From: Sphaerolaimus hirsutus
Lineage: Eukaryota; Nematoda; Chromadorea; Monhysterida; Sphaerolaimidae
Assembly (NCBI GenBank): GCA_964036195.1
Contig: CAXIWS010000520.1
Coordinates: forward strand, 1 to 64,000
DNA length: 64,000 nt
Direction: 5' to 3'
The position numbers were made by a program, and so were the translations under genes. Below the pieces are notes generated by a model. That model was given only the letters and a program-made list of their open reading frames with translations, was not told the origin of the DNA and searched no databases. How positions within the stretch are numbered: position 1 is the stretch's first letter; each line of letters begins with the position of its first letter. Positions 32,767 through 44,199 of this stretch are shown in pieces.

Positions 32767-35700
32767 CTGTAGGTCAGGTGAAAAAGGTGAATTACTGCAA
32801 GTGCACTGAGCTGATAACTAAATCTCTATTATTTCAATATCTAAAAAAATCCTAAAAATTGAACATAATGGCAGCCCGCACACTAGTTGACACAGTGACA
32901 TGATTGTTTGTGTGTCAACTGAACATTGATTTCACACATTTGGTGAATTTTGGGTTGGTGAGCGGATTGTAGGCTGCTATTTGCATTTTTTGCTAGAACA
33001 AACATTTGCAAAAGCATTTGTCAAATACAAAAATGTGATGAATACAAGTTAAAAATGATGCAGGATGTTTGTTATTTGCCGAGCTTCGCATTTGATCCGT
33101 GCAAAAGACCATATATACAATATACCATAAGTTGTAGCATTATTTTCATTTGACACAAATAAAATGTAACATGAGCATTACACAGCATTACATGTTACTG
33201 TGTAAGCACAAACACTACACACGTGTTGTCAACTAAAAATTTACTGACAAAATAATTGTGTCAACTAACAATTTTGCGAATTCAGCCATGGCAATTTACA
33301 GTTTTATGCCAAACTCATGTCTTCCCCCACTTTGGTATATCAAAATTTGAAGAATAAAATTGAAAATAAATTTGGAAGTAAGTGCCACTACCATTGTATA
33401 TGTCTGAAATTACTATGTTTTTATCGACAATTTGATATCTGAAACTTAAACTTTTGAAATTTTGTTCACAACCTACCGTATTTCCTCGAAATACCCCCGG
33501 GGGGTTTATTGTTTCAGAGTGAGAATTTTGAGGGGGGGTTAAACGAGGGGGGGGGGGGTATTTCGAGGGGGGGTTTATTATTTCGCCAGAAATTTTTTGA
33601 AAACCAAGTACTAAATTGTCGTCTGAAACATACGCAGACGTCGAAAATGCAACAAAAATCGCCATTTATAAGACTCTAAAGACTTGTATAAGTGTGTAGA
33701 CGTATAATCACTGTTCTCACATAACAGAGTCATCGTTTTTAACGTGTGTTTTGCATTACCCAGATGACAAACCGCAGCCTTTGTCATTTACGTTCACTAT
33801 ACACTAAATTTGGGGGGGGGGGGTATTTCGAGGGGGGGGTTTATAAGTTCATAGTGTCCATTTTGAGGGGGGGTATTTCGAGGGGGGGGGGGTATTTCGA
33901 GGAAATACGGTAAATTCATTTGTGTCTATCACATTTGTAAAATAACAAAAAACTGTGTGTCAATTCCATCAGTGCACGCTACTTATAAATTTTTTTTGGA
34001 ACTATCAACCAATTTCTAGCAGTGTGTGACCCAAAAAATGTGCCATCATTTACTTCACATGTAGTCCAAAAATAATCAAATAGCATCATTTTCCATCAAA
34101 TAATACTATTTTCAAATTGGTGGTTGAAAATATGGTTACTCAGGAAAAGCACCAAAAATGTAACATTTTGCATGTGTGTCAATTGTGCACACATTTGTCA
34201 CTGAAATGTTACAAAATTTGGTCAGTTGACACATTCATATGTTCAATGTGTCAACTGAAACAGTAGACACAAGATTAAATGTAATATGTGTACAAGCAAC
34301 AGTAGCAGTGTGATTAGCATTCCAAAAATGGGTGATTTTCAAAAAATATATAATAAAATAAAATCTCAGAAAATCTCTCAAAATAAAACATAATTAAATC
34401 TCTCTGAAAAAACGCTGAGAAAATATAAATGAGAGATTTAATTATATATTTTTCTCATAAATAAAATATAATTAAATCTCACTGGAAAAATCTGGAGAAA
34501 ATGTAATTAAATAAAAGATTTTTTATTTTTAATGATATTTTTTAAATATAAAACTCCCAGATATTTTTGAAACTCTAAGTGTGATGCACGCATGGCGTTA
34601 CCTTCCCTGATTTAATATTTAGTGTTTGATTTATGTGACGTTCAGTAACCTATAAGCGCAAATGTTTTATGGAAAAAATTTCCGCTGTGTCAACTAATGT
34701 GCAGGGCTCTAATAACTGAAAACTTACCCATATAGTACCTTCGTAGTACGCAAACTGGTACAGAAAGACTACGCATCCTGTATCGAGTTTGAGTGAAGAA
34801 ATCTTGTCATTCCACTCCGAGCCAATCCAGGCAACAAACCCGCAGTATTGTTTCGACTCACCTAAAATGTGCATCAATTGAAAGTGTTTTTTATTATTAC
34901 CCCGAAAAAAGGATACTGCTTCATATGATTATTGTCAAATGGTGAACACCCGTTGAAAACAATGATGCCCCCTTTTTACACTTTAGAAATTTTTTATTCT
35001 TGTAAAGTAATACTGCTTGTTGTAACCAACGATGGAAAGAACACAGAAATTGAACACAGAAACTCATTGAGTTTCTGTGTTTTGTTTTACACAGAAACAC
35101 GTAAACTCACAAATTTTGAAAAACTCAAAACTCAAATGAGTTTTTTTTGGAGAACACAGAAACACAGAAACACGGAAACACAGAAAAGTTTTTTGAGTTT
35201 TTTCAGCGAAGTGGTTGAATTCACATGAATTCAGCTAAACTAATTCAACAAGATAAGATATGCATGTATAGTATATGTGAATAATATGTACATAAATGTA
35301 TTCATATTTTATCTCCACCTATACAATTGCGAAAGAACTGCACGCTAAGCATGCTTCAATGCAAAAGATAGGAGGCACAATCAGAGGCCTCAACGCCCTC
35401 ATTTTTAGCCTGGTTCGCGTGTGTTTTTGCACACAATGCAGTCACTTTTTATCAGTACAAAATGCCCTTTAAATTCATAAACTTTCATTCTGTCTGATTC
35501 GTGTGCTGTTCACACAGTAAGAAGCCACTTTTTATTTTCACACAGAAATGTACTAAAAAAAATAAAAATGAGGGGGCGGTTGTGGCACGACTGCGCGTGA
35601 ATTCGGCGCTCAACGTCAGAATGTCACGCCACCGCAATGACCGCAGGATGAATGAATCCCCCTGAAAACTGTTTCACGTTGAGGCAGATCGCTTTTAAGG

Positions 35701-38700
35701 AGGTGTGTTTTTTTCGGTGGAAAACTCCCCAACATTCACGTTAAACATTGTCACTTCTATCGCTGCTTTCTCATTTGGCATTGTTCCAACTTTATCGTTT
35801 TTAATCCCTAATCTTGGTAGTGAATGGAAAACAGCGTAAACATTAGGGTTGACGATCATCCGCTGTGACGCAGATTACTTCGTTTGCTTTTGGTTGTTCA
35901 TACGCGCGGTTGGCTTACTTGGCATTCGCCCGCGATTTGTTATAGTTCAGTGATTGGCGAACACTTTCTGGCGCATCTGTGGACAACGTATCCTGCAATA
36001 GCTTGTCGCGATTTGCATTTATTTTCGCCTGGTTCTACTATTTACATTAGTTTCGTTTTGTATGAACGGTGACAAAGCAAGCGAATCAAACGGAAAAAAG
36101 TGAAGAAATCTGTCATGGTTAGTTTTAGTTTTGGAAATTCTGCTTGCGTAAGCAGTATACCTTGCACGCAAGATTACACTTCGCAAATTTTTCTCCTATT
36201 TCAGGCACACTGTGCACTTTTTTTTCCAGTTCCCAGCAAATTTCAGCCTTTTTTGTTTTCTGGCAAAATAGCTGCACTTTTGTCGGTTCCTCGACGAACG
36301 TTCAGGAGTATCTTGAATTTTGACCCTCCGAGTGGTTGGATAGATAGCAAATGGCTCCTCCGGAGGGATAGATAGCTTTAAAATTTTCTGGGGGGGGGGT
36401 GTGATGGTTCCATATATAGGCTTTTTCGGGGTGTAGAAGGGAGAAAAATCGCTAAAAGTAGGTGTAAAATGGGTCAAAATGGGTATACAAGACTACAAGA
36501 GCATATAAATAGTACTAAATATAGCTGAAAATAGGAGAATAGGAACCAGAACTATGATTTTGGAAGTGAAAATATATAAAAAGGTATGAAAAATAGCGAT
36601 TTTGAGTGAAAATTGGGGTAAAGTTTCGCAAAAATTGCTCCAGATAGGTAGATAGCTAAGCGATTAGGGGGGGGGGGGTTTAGGGGGTAGTAGCCCAAAG
36701 TTTTGCCTCCGGGATAGATAGATAGCTGAGCGGCCTCCGGGATAGATAGATAGCTGGGCAGTAGGGTTCAAACGATATATCATATCGAATATCGGATATC
36801 GACCATTTATACATATTGAATATCGATATCGAAAATTTTGAAAAAATATCGAATATCGATATTGAAAATTTTGAAAAAATATCGAATATCAATATCGAAT
36901 ATCGACCATTTTTTCGATATATCAAACCTGTATTGTGTCCCTAATTAAAGTCATTATTTTCATTTTGAGATATTTGTGATTGAACTAATTTACTTAAAGT
37001 ATTTCATTTGATGAGTAAAAGTACAATATTTATGTTGTCATTACTGTTGGTGCGCTGAATTTGAGGCCTGAAAATGCTGATATGCTATTTTTTGCAACAT
37101 ACATCAAGCAATTTGGTTATAAGTATGAACTGTAATATTCACTAATTGTTGTTTGCCTGATACACTTTGATTCATCATGTTTTTCTTTCATTTTCTCCTT
37201 TTGACTGATGTAAACCTTTTAAAATCACTTGTACTATTCACATTTCAGTAAAGAAATGATTAACCAACATTAATCATGTGTGCAACCACATGAAAATACA
37301 ATATGCCGCTTGAAATTTGCCTTGCTATACTAGGGTTGGCCGATGTTTTTTTAAACGTTTTTTAAAAAAACAAAACATGACGTCCGAAATGTTTAAAAAA
37401 AAAAAACATCAGCCAAAATTTTTAGTACTAAGTACTAGGTATTTTGCAAAATTTTTCCATGCAAGCGCGCAATTTCACACACAAATTGACATTGGTGGTT
37501 GTTTTCATTGGTTTTGTGGCATTTTTAGTATCAAAGTATCCATTTCTATGTGCGACCATGGGTTAATAAGCCGTGATATGTTGCTTTAGTATATAATATT
37601 GAGATAATGTGCTTCCATGTACCTCCACAGTGTGTAAAATCACTCCCAAAGTAACAACCTCCTTTTAAAACCTTGTTTCATCACTATTCCGTGCCAAACT
37701 TTACCTGAAGTCATGAACATTCGACTATAAGGCGATATACGAACGATATGTCGACGAAAAATGGATATTTTTGACACAAATCACCACTTATAATGCTATC
37801 CCATGGCTCCACAGACATTATATGGTCATATATAACATCACAGAGTATTGCCACTGTATGATATACCTATATATGTTGACACAAGGTCATATCTGGGAGC
37901 TTTAAAAAAAAAACGTTTTTTATTTAAAAAAAACGTTTAAAAAAAAACATCGAGTTAAAAAAACGTTTTTTTTCCAACCCTATGCTATACCAAAAACAAA
38001 TTGCAATATCGAATATCGAAATATTGAATGTCGACCATTTTTTCATATCGAATATCAAATATCGATATCGAGGTTCCATATCGTATCAATATTGAATATC
38101 GAGTTTCAGAAAAAAATATTGAATATTGAATATCGATATCGAAAAGTCATATCGTTCGAGCCCTACTGGGCAGTTTGGGGCCCCCGACCCCCCCATTCGA
38201 GACCCCTGAGAACGTTTCTTTTTACTGTTTCTGTGCAAGTTTTGCTATCTGTTTGTCATTTTCCAGCATATCATTTGTCTGTTTTCCATTTTCTGGTAAC
38301 GCAAAAGTTTTTCCGTTTGTGGTATACTCGGCGGACAGCACACCTAGTATGAGATCCTACCATAATTTGATGAATTAAATCTTGTGATAAATTTCGTAAT
38401 TAATTATTCCACAGTAGAAACAAAATACAATTTACGATGAAGAGACTGTATAATTTTTATTTCATTATTCAGATGGGTTATCGTAAATTTTCATACAAAG
38501 TTTGATGTCCGCCGAGTATACCTGTTCCATTTTCCACCTGGACATCCCAGATGCAAGTTGCACCGTGCAACCGGGACCCCTGGGACTAATAAATTAGAAA
38601 TTGTGAAATGATGCATTTGTGGCTTTTTGATTGCCTTGATTTGAAATATGCACTTCATTTTGACACTACATTACCATAACCCTGAAAATGAACCTCCAGG

Positions 38701-41665
38701 GCCAAAAATTTTCAAATCATTAAATGATGCATTTGTGGGTTTCTGATTGTAGCGATTTCAAATATGCACTCCATTTTGACACCGCATTACTAAAACCCTG
38801 ATAATGAACCCCTGGGCCCAAAAACTTTCAATTTGTGAAATGATGCATTTGTGGGTTTTTTATTGCAGTGATTTGAGATGTGCACTCCATTTTTATTCTA
38901 CATTACCATAACCTTTAAGTCTAACCCCCAGGGCTAAAAAATTGAAAATTGTGAATTGATGCATTTGTGGATTGATGATAGCGATGATTTGAAATATTCA
39001 TTCAATTTTGACACTACATTACCATAAACCTGAAAATGAGTTTACAGGGGTTTCCAAATTAGGGACTGAGTTTATGGGAGTTTCCAAATTAGGGGCTGAG
39101 TTTGTGGTAGTTTCCAAATTAGGGGCTGAGTTTAAGGGAGTTTCCAAGTTAGGGGCTGAGTTTATGGGAGTTTGCAAGTTAGGGGCTGAGTTTACAGGGG
39201 TTTCCAAATTAGGGGCTCAGTTTATGGAAGTTTCCAAATTAGGGGCTGAGTTTATGGGAGTTTCCAAATTAGGGGCTGAGTTTACAGGAGTTTCCAAACT
39301 AGGGGCTGCATTTACAGGATTTAGAGGGGGTCCCCATGGGGTGCTATTTTTTGGGTGGTCCCCATGGGGACCATTACTTGGTGTTCCTCAGGGGGTGCTA
39401 TATATTTTTTTTTTGGGGGGGGGGTCAATTGGGGGTGCCATTTGGGAGGGGTCCCCAGGGGGGTGCCATTTTTTGGAGAGTCCCCAGGGGGGGCCATCTT
39501 TGGGTGGGTACCCAGGGGGTGCCATTTTTGTGGGGATTCCAAGGGGGTGCCATGTTTGGGGGGTCCCCAGGGGGTGCCATTTTTTGGGGGGTCCCTAGGG
39601 GGGTGCCATTTTTTGGGGGTCCCTAAGGGTTGCCATTTTTTGGTGGTCCTCAGGGGGTGCCATTTCTGTGGGGTCCCTAGGGGGTCCCATTTTTGGGCAG
39701 TTCCCAGGGTCTGCCATTTTTGGGGGTTCCCCGGGGGGTGCCATTTGGAGGGTCTCCCCACTGGGGTGTCAGTTTTTGCAAGCCTCTGAGAAGTGGGTTT
39801 TGTGGTTCTCTACAATTAATACCACAAGGATTTACAAACACAAAAAGAACAGCAAAGCACAAATGTAACCAATTTAAGATTACAACAAAGTTTGACACCT
39901 TGCATAAACCACACTATCATATCACAAAACCTATACCACACAGAATGCACACTGCACACCATCATACCAAATCGCAAACTGTCCACATTTTACTACCGAG
40001 TTTCATGCCCAACCAAGTTTACAAAAATCCATTCCAAAACATTGCATCTTTGGTATTGGTCTTGTTATTGTTGGTACATTACATACTGCATTTCGAAACA
40101 CATGCCTAGCATGTGGGCAAACTTAACTAAAGTATCATATTTCCTCCAATGACAGAGGACCCATATATGTTTTCACCAACTTTTTACCCACCTTTCCATT
40201 GAAGACACCAGTCTAGACTTTAAGCCATATTATAGGAAATACACCACTCTAATTAAGGTTGCCCACATACTAGCCATGTATTTTGTTATGTGGTATGTAA
40301 TGTAAATACCAACAATAACCAGACCAATACCAAAGATGCAATATTTTGGAATAGGTTTTTGTATAGTTCCTTAAAATGGTTGGGCATGAAACTCGATGGT
40401 AAAATGTGGACAGTTTGCAATTTGGTATGATGGTGTGCAGTGTGCATTCTGTGTGGTATAGGTTTTGTGATATGATAGTGCGGTTTATGCAAGGTGTTAA
40501 ACTTTGTAATTTTAATTGGTTATGTTTATGTTTTGCTGTTCTTTATGTGTTTGTAAATCCTTGTGGTATTAATTGTAGAGAACCACAAAACCCGACCGAA
40601 GGTCGGAGAGAATCCTGCTAGTTATAGAACAAAGAAGAAATAAAAGATGGCATGCACAATTGCACATATCCTGGTGGAATTGACAATTTAGTTTCAACAT
40701 GTTTCAGTATATTTACCATATTACCTCTAAAATCAATTCTGTAGCCTTCCATACAGTGCACATCCATTGAAGAATTTTGGAGTACTGCGTAAATTGTCAC
40801 TTCTGGGCATTTTGTTGATGTGGATGTCCTCATTGTGGACATTTTTATGGACTTTTTCGACACTTGATTGGATACACAGATGTTATGTGGTGCTAAAACA
40901 TGTGCAAAACCAATATTTTATAAGAAAACCACTGTTTCCACATCGAAATGCCGTAAATCATAATTTTTTGGAAAAACTCGAGTTTTTTCCAGAAAAACTC
41001 GAGTTTTTTAGTAAAAAACTCAAAAAACTCGAGTTTTTACAAAAAAACACAGAAATAAAAACAGAGTTACTCAAGTTTTTTCCGAGGAAAAAACTCAAAA
41101 CACAGGTATTCATTTTTGAAAAACTCAAAACACAGAAAGTGTTTTTTTGGAGAACTTACCCATCGTTGGTTGTAACTTCCATTTTTGTCGTCACAGAAGA
41201 TTATTATTAAGGTTTCAGGATGCAGTTCCAGTTTGGAGAAACCACAACATGTTCAGACAATAGTAGCAAAGGTTTGAATATAAAATCTGCTTATTTATGT
41301 CTATGCATTTGTAATCTTCCCCTTTTTGAAGGGTATATTTTTGTGATTATTTAGGTAAGTATTTCTCCTATAAAAATCTAAAACTGAGCCCAGGGGAGCA
41401 TATCCGAGTAATGGTCAATGATAACATGTCTTATGTGGGTATGCAATACAACACACAGAATATACATAAGTAACTCACCCTCATAGTTCATGTGCTGGAA
41501 AACTGTTACACAACATATCTTCTGTTTGCTGTCTGTAAACAGTTATATTTACATTATATTTATGATAACATACAAATGAAAATTTGATGCTCATTGCATG
41601 GATGATTGAAACAGACTGTGTAAATATTTTTGTGTAAGTATTACTGAAGTCATTTCATTTTTCAT
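32680..41665 (-). CDS. Single-domain beta/gamma-crystallin-like protein
   Basis: Exons: join(32680-32766, 34728-34861, 41479-41521) plus a doubtful first exon at 41645-41665, giving about 94 residues, the size of the single-domain crystallins known from tunicates. Two Greek-key motifs are readable: VTVFQHMNYEG .. VAWIGSEWNDKISSLKL, then CVVFLYQFAYYEGTIW .. NYVGDVVNDQVSGLDV. Each holds the Ca-site signature of the superfamily: NDKISS (canonical N/D-N/D-X-X-S/T-S) and NDQVSG (last Ser replaced by Gly). No signal peptide is seen. Phases agree at both certain junctions (1 and 0). The large intron contains the 6.1-kb element L. The gene lies downstream of, and on the same strand as, the protease. 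Function is probably Ca-binding or structural and is not determined here. Confidence 0.8.
32880..34703. mobile_element. GCACACTAGTTGACAC-ended element
   Basis: CCCGCACACTAGTTGACAC at the left and GTGTCAACTAATGTGCAGGG at the right are inverted. The interior has many TGTGTCAACTGA blocks, a TACCG-family insertion at 33474-33912 and an O-like low-complexity tract at about 34318-34565. It ends about 25 bp from the central crystallin exon. Confidence 0.6.
33474..33912. mobile_element. TACCGTATTT-family MITE, full-length type
   Basis: Ends TACCGTATTTCCTCGAAATA and its inverse. G-runs separated by TATTTCGAGG flank a 250-bp core containing CGCAGACGTCGAAAATGCAAC and ACAAACCGCAGCCTTTGTCA. Very similar to 41791-42251 in the opposite orientation. 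Confidence 0.85.
34728..34861 (-). CDS. Crystallin-like gene, central exon
   Basis: Acceptor CATTTTAG at 34862, consensus donor TGG|GTAAGT. Encodes GESKQYCGFVAWIGSEWNDK, ISSLKLDTGCVVFLY and QFAYYEGTIW, covering the end of motif 1 and the start of motif 2. Confidence 0.85.
36762..38165. mobile_element. hAT-like element with ATCGAATATCGAT arrays, copy D3
   Basis: Same ends as D1/D2 (right end decayed to TCGAGCCCTA), with the perfect duplication CTGGGCAG (36754-36761 and 38166-38173). The core is more diverged than D1/D2. Interrupted by E2. Confidence 0.92.
37331..37982. mobile_element. hAT-like element with AAACGTTTTTT arrays, copy E2, nested in D3
   Basis: Ends TAGGGTTGGCCGATG and, inverted, TTTTCCAACCCTA, with the perfect duplication TGCTATAC (37323-37330 and 37983-37990). 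D2 carries the uninterrupted target, reading CCTTGCTATACCAAAAG. Confidence 0.95.
38322..38527. mobile_element. ACTCGGCGGAC-ended fold-back element
   Basis: GTATACTCGGCGGACAGC at the left and TGTCCGCCGAGTATACC at the right are inverted. Related ends occur at 50735, 59340 and 59890. Confidence 0.55.
38575..39044. repeat. Tandem repeat, unit about 125 bp
   Basis: About 3.5 units, each with GAAATGATGCATTTGTGG, TTGAAATATGCACT(C/T)CATTTT, GACAC(T/C)ACATTACCATAA and GAAC..CC(A/T)GGGCC. The sequence drifts between units. Confidence 0.8.
39045..39325. repeat. Tandem repeat, unit 30 bp, about nine copies
   Basis: The unit contains GGGAGTTTCCAAATTAGGGG and CTGAGTTTA. Because 30 is divisible by three, all frames stay open and encode GVSKLGAEFM-like repeats on the plus strand. 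This explains the long open frame, and no promoter or splice sites point to a gene. Confidence 0.9.
39326..39776. repeat. G-rich tandem repeat, unit about 29-30 bp
   Basis: About 14 units of GGGGGTGCCATTTTTTGGG followed by GGTCCC(C/T)AG, with scattered substitutions. Directly adjoins the 30-bp array and has nearly the same period, so they may share an origin. Confidence 0.85.
39795..40593. mobile_element. Long inverted repeat (about 800 bp)
   Basis: GGGTTTTGTGGTTCTCTAC at the left end is mirrored at the right end. The arms share TTTACAAACAC, CATTCTGTGTGGTATAGG (mirrored) and AAAACTCGGTAG-like blocks across at least 250 bp. The right end is followed by GACCGAAGGTC. No target duplication found. 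Confidence 0.75.
41479..41532 (-). CDS. Crystallin-like gene, motif-1 exon
   Basis: Encodes KICCVTVFQHMNYEG, the first strand pair of a Greek-key motif. The donor GAGG|GTGAGT leaves phase 1, exactly what the central exon needs. Two acceptors fit: TTTACAG (start 41532, phase 1) or AAACAG (start 41521, phase 0). The latter joins the candidate first exon. Confidence 0.7.
41645..41665 (-). CDS. Possible first exon of the crystallin-like gene
   Basis: ATG then KNEMTS to a TCA|GTAATA donor, phase 0. It would supply a start codon about 100 bp upstream of the next exon. Only seven codons, so weak support. Confidence 0.3.
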
Positions 41666-41790
41666 CCACACGAGGTTTTCACTACTGTATTACCTCGAAT
41701 AACTCCCCCTTGAATTGACCCCTCGAAATAACCCGCAGGTCAGTCTGAGCGAACGGAGGAAAAAAGATCCCCCCTCTCGAAATACCCGAA

Positions 41791-42251
41791 TACCGTATTT
41801 CCTCGAAACCCCCCCCCTCGAAATACCCCCCCCCCCCCCCTCGAAATACACCCCCTCAAAATGGTCACTATGAACTTATAAACCCCCCCCCCCTCGAAAT
41901 ACCCCCCCCCCAAATTTAGTGTATAGAGAACGTAAATGACAAAGGCTGCGGTTTGTCATCCCGGCAATGCAGAAGACACGTTAAAAACTATGACTCTGTT
42001 ATGTGAGAACAGTGTTTGTACGTCTACACACTTATAAATGTCTTTAGAGTCTTATAAAAGGCGATTTTCGTTGCATTTTTCGACGTCTGCGTACGTTTCC
42101 GACGACATTTTAGTACTGGGATTTCAAAATATTTCTGGCGAAATAATAAACCCCCCCTCGAAATACCCCCCCCCCCCCCTCGTTTAACCCCCCTCAAAAT
42201 TCTCACTTTGAAAAAATAAACCCCCCGGGGGTATTTCGAGGAAATACGGTA
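41791..42251. mobile_element. TACCGTATTT-family MITE, full-length type
   Basis: Ends TACCGTATTTCCTCGAAACC and GGTATTTCGAGGAAATACGGTA in inverted orientation. The core GGCGATTTTCGTTGCATTTTTCG is shared with 33474-33912. Long C-runs are interrupted by TCGAAATA. A decayed fragment of the same family lies at about 41683-41780. Confidence 0.85.
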
Positions 42252-42490
42252 TGTGTACTGTATTTCCTTGAAATACCCCCAGGGGGTTTATTTTGTCAGA
42301 GTGAGATTTTTGAGGGGGGGGGGGGGGTTAAACGAGGGGGGGGGGCGGATTTCGAGGGGGGGGTTATTATTTAGCCAGAAATTTTTTCGAAATCCCAGTA
42401 CGAAATTGTCGTTTGTAACGTACACAGATGTAGATAAATGCAACAAAAACTGCCATTTATAAGACTCTATAGACTTATATAAGTACGTAG

Positions 42491-42967
42491 TAGGGTGTCA
42501 ACTTTCTGTTTTCCATTTTCCATTTTCCGTTTTCCGTTTTCCATTTTCCATTTCCGTTTTCCACAGGCAAATTTTTTCCGTTTTCCGGCTGCTGAATTTT
42601 TTCTCTCCGTTTTCCATTCCGTTTTCCGGCCCTTTTTTCCGTTTCCAGGTTTCTGGCTCATTTTCCGTTTTCTGGCTCAATTTTCAGTTTTTCCGCCTTT
42701 TTCCCGTTTTCCGGCTCAATTTCCAGTTTTTCCACCTTTTTTCCGTTTTCCACCTCAATTTTCTCTTTTTCCGCCACATTTCCATGCTAATTTCATTTTT
42801 CTGCCCCGTTTTCCGTTTTCCAGCCACAGAATTTTTTTTTCCGTTTCCGTTTCCGTTTTCTGCCAAGTGCAAATTTTTTTCCGTTTTCCGTTCCGTTTTC
42901 CCGCCGCTGAAATTTTTTTTACCGTTCCCGTTTCCGTTTTCTGTAAAAAAATTGTTTTGACACCCTA
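42491..42967. mobile_element. TAGGGTGTCAAC element with TTTTCCGTTTTCC arrays, copy I2
   Basis: Ends TAGGGTGTCAACTTTCTG and, inverted, TTTTGACACCCTA. The body is repeats of CCGTTTTCCGTTTTCC. Only GTAG is shared at the flanks, so the target duplication is uncertain or eroded. The 157-codon Phe-rich frame over it is a motif artefact. Confidence 0.8.
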
Positions 42968-43008
42968 GTAGTTCATTCATAGTGTCCATTTTGTGGGGGG
43001 GTATTTCG

Positions 43009-43782
43009 CAGAGTTGTTAAAATACCGGTATTTTTGGAAAGTGTAAGTGTAAATACACTTTCCAAATTTTGAGTATGGATACCAAAAGTGTAAGGTATTT
43101 TAAAAATACCTAGGAAAGTCTAAAAAAAGTGTAAGTGTAAAAAATTTTTTTTAGAAAGAGCTCTCACTGTTGAGCATTAGAATACATCACTGTTTTCACC
43201 TTTAGATCAATATATTTGTCATTTATTGCATCATCTCACATTTTACTGCCTTTTATGAAACATTTCAGACTGTAGCAAATATTGTAGTGGTATGAAGTTC
43301 ACTAATAATGGCACTTTTTCAGTGTTGATATTTACTGATTAAGTAATGCGATACACACTGCTTAAATGCAAAATTGGACATGCAGCAAATATCAATGCAA
43401 AAGCCAGTTGACTTTGTGTCCAGCTGGTCAATTTCCATTGATCTTGTCCTTTTTACAAAAGTATGATGAAACTGTAGAATACCATGAGTACTGATCAAAA
43501 GTTGGAGATCAAAGGCCAGTTTGTACATTTGCCATATTTTCTACATTCAATGCATAACTGCATGTGCGCACTGTGCAGTTATTTTTTGTACATGACCCTA
43601 TTTTATGCTTTTTCAAAAGCATAAAACAGGGCCATCTGAAAAAAAAAATACACTTTCTGTACCCGGGTATTTTGCTCAGGAAAGTGTAAAAAAAGTGTAT
43701 GGGTATTTTATGAAAGTGTAAGTGTAACTGTAAATATAAATACCCATTTACCCGGGTATTTTGGGTAAGTGTAAATACTCTG
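43009..43782. mobile_element. hAT-like element with GTGTAAGTGTAAA arrays, copy H1
   Basis: Ends CAGAGTTGTTAAAATACCGG and a decayed inverse ending AATACTCTG, with the perfect duplication GTATTTCG (43001-43008 and 43783-43790). The subterminal motif is AAGTGTAAGTGTAAATA with TACCCGGGTATTTT. The middle is shared with H2. Confidence 0.9.
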
Positions 43783-43854
43783 GTATTTCGAGGAAATACA
43801 GTAGCTGCAATCTAAACTGCGGCCATAATATATCATGATGTACATTGCATACAT

Positions 43855-43977
43855 GATGTACATAATTCCAGATGGGGGTATTTCGAGGGGGGTATTTTTT
43901 CCCAGCTCAAAAACACCTCGGGGTATTTCGAGGGGGGAAGGTTAATTCAAGGGGGGGTATTTCGTGGAAATACGGTA
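43855..43977. mobile_element. TACCGTATTT-family fragment
   Basis: GGGGGTATTTCGAGGGGGGTA blocks ending TTTCGTGGAAATACGGTA. Similar to 9478-9592, including GTACATAATTCCAGA upstream. It abuts the last identified protease exon region. Confidence 0.6.
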
Positions 43978-44013
43978 GCACCAAAAAATAACCCAAAACC
44001 ATATGGCTCACCC

Positions 44014-44199
44014 AGATATGCGGGAAGCACCTGCTCTGTGGTATACTGAAAGTTTGCGTCATAGCCTACTGGCATGCTTGTTGACAGGGTCGGCTGAACA
44101 GCCACCTCACCCCAATTGCAGTAGCGCTGGTCGTAGGTGGTGGTGCCGCCCAAACGCCGCACGCGGAAGTAACCCTTTTCGCCCCAGTCATAGCCCCAG
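44014..44199 (-). CDS. C1 protease exon with NSWG block
   Basis: Acceptor CCCCCCCAG at 44200. Completes SWGYDWGEKGYFRVRR, then LGGTTTYDQRYCNWGEVAV and a tail to LPAYLG. The donor CTGG|GTGAGC is chosen because the frame otherwise runs into a TACCGTATTT-type MITE. The tail is longer than in most cathepsins. Confidence 0.85.

Larger units (their letters stand above)
35027..41168. mobile_element. Composite hAT-like element L (6.1 kb) in crystallin intron
   Basis: Ends CAACGATGGAAAGAACACAG and, inverted, CCCATCGTTG, bounded by the perfect 8-bp duplication GTTGTAAC (35019-35026 and 41169-41176). Subterminal blocks are ACACAGAAACAC and AACTCAAA at the left and AAAAACTCGAG and ACTCAAAACACAG at the right. 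The body contains D3 with E2, tandem repeats, and an inverted repeat at 39795-40593. No transposase-like frame was recognised, so it is a non-autonomous or composite element. Confidence 0.85.
42256..43803. mobile_element. TACTGTATTT-family MITE split by two later insertions
   Basis: Starts TACTGTATTTCCTTGAAATA at 42256 and ends TTTCGAGGAAATACAGTA at 43803. It is interrupted by I2 (42491-42967) and by H1 (43009-43782). The core section present in the copy at 33474 is partly missing at the I2 site. Confidence 0.75.

Noticed and set aside
39008-39761. Long open frames of 196 and 144-146 codons on both strands
   Set aside because: They follow from tandem repeats with periods near a multiple of three. 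Repetitive GVSKLGAEF- and GGCHF-type peptides have no start context or splice signals.
42495-42968. 157-codon Phe/Pro-rich open frame
   Set aside because: It covers the TTTTCCGTTTTCC arrays of element I2 entirely.
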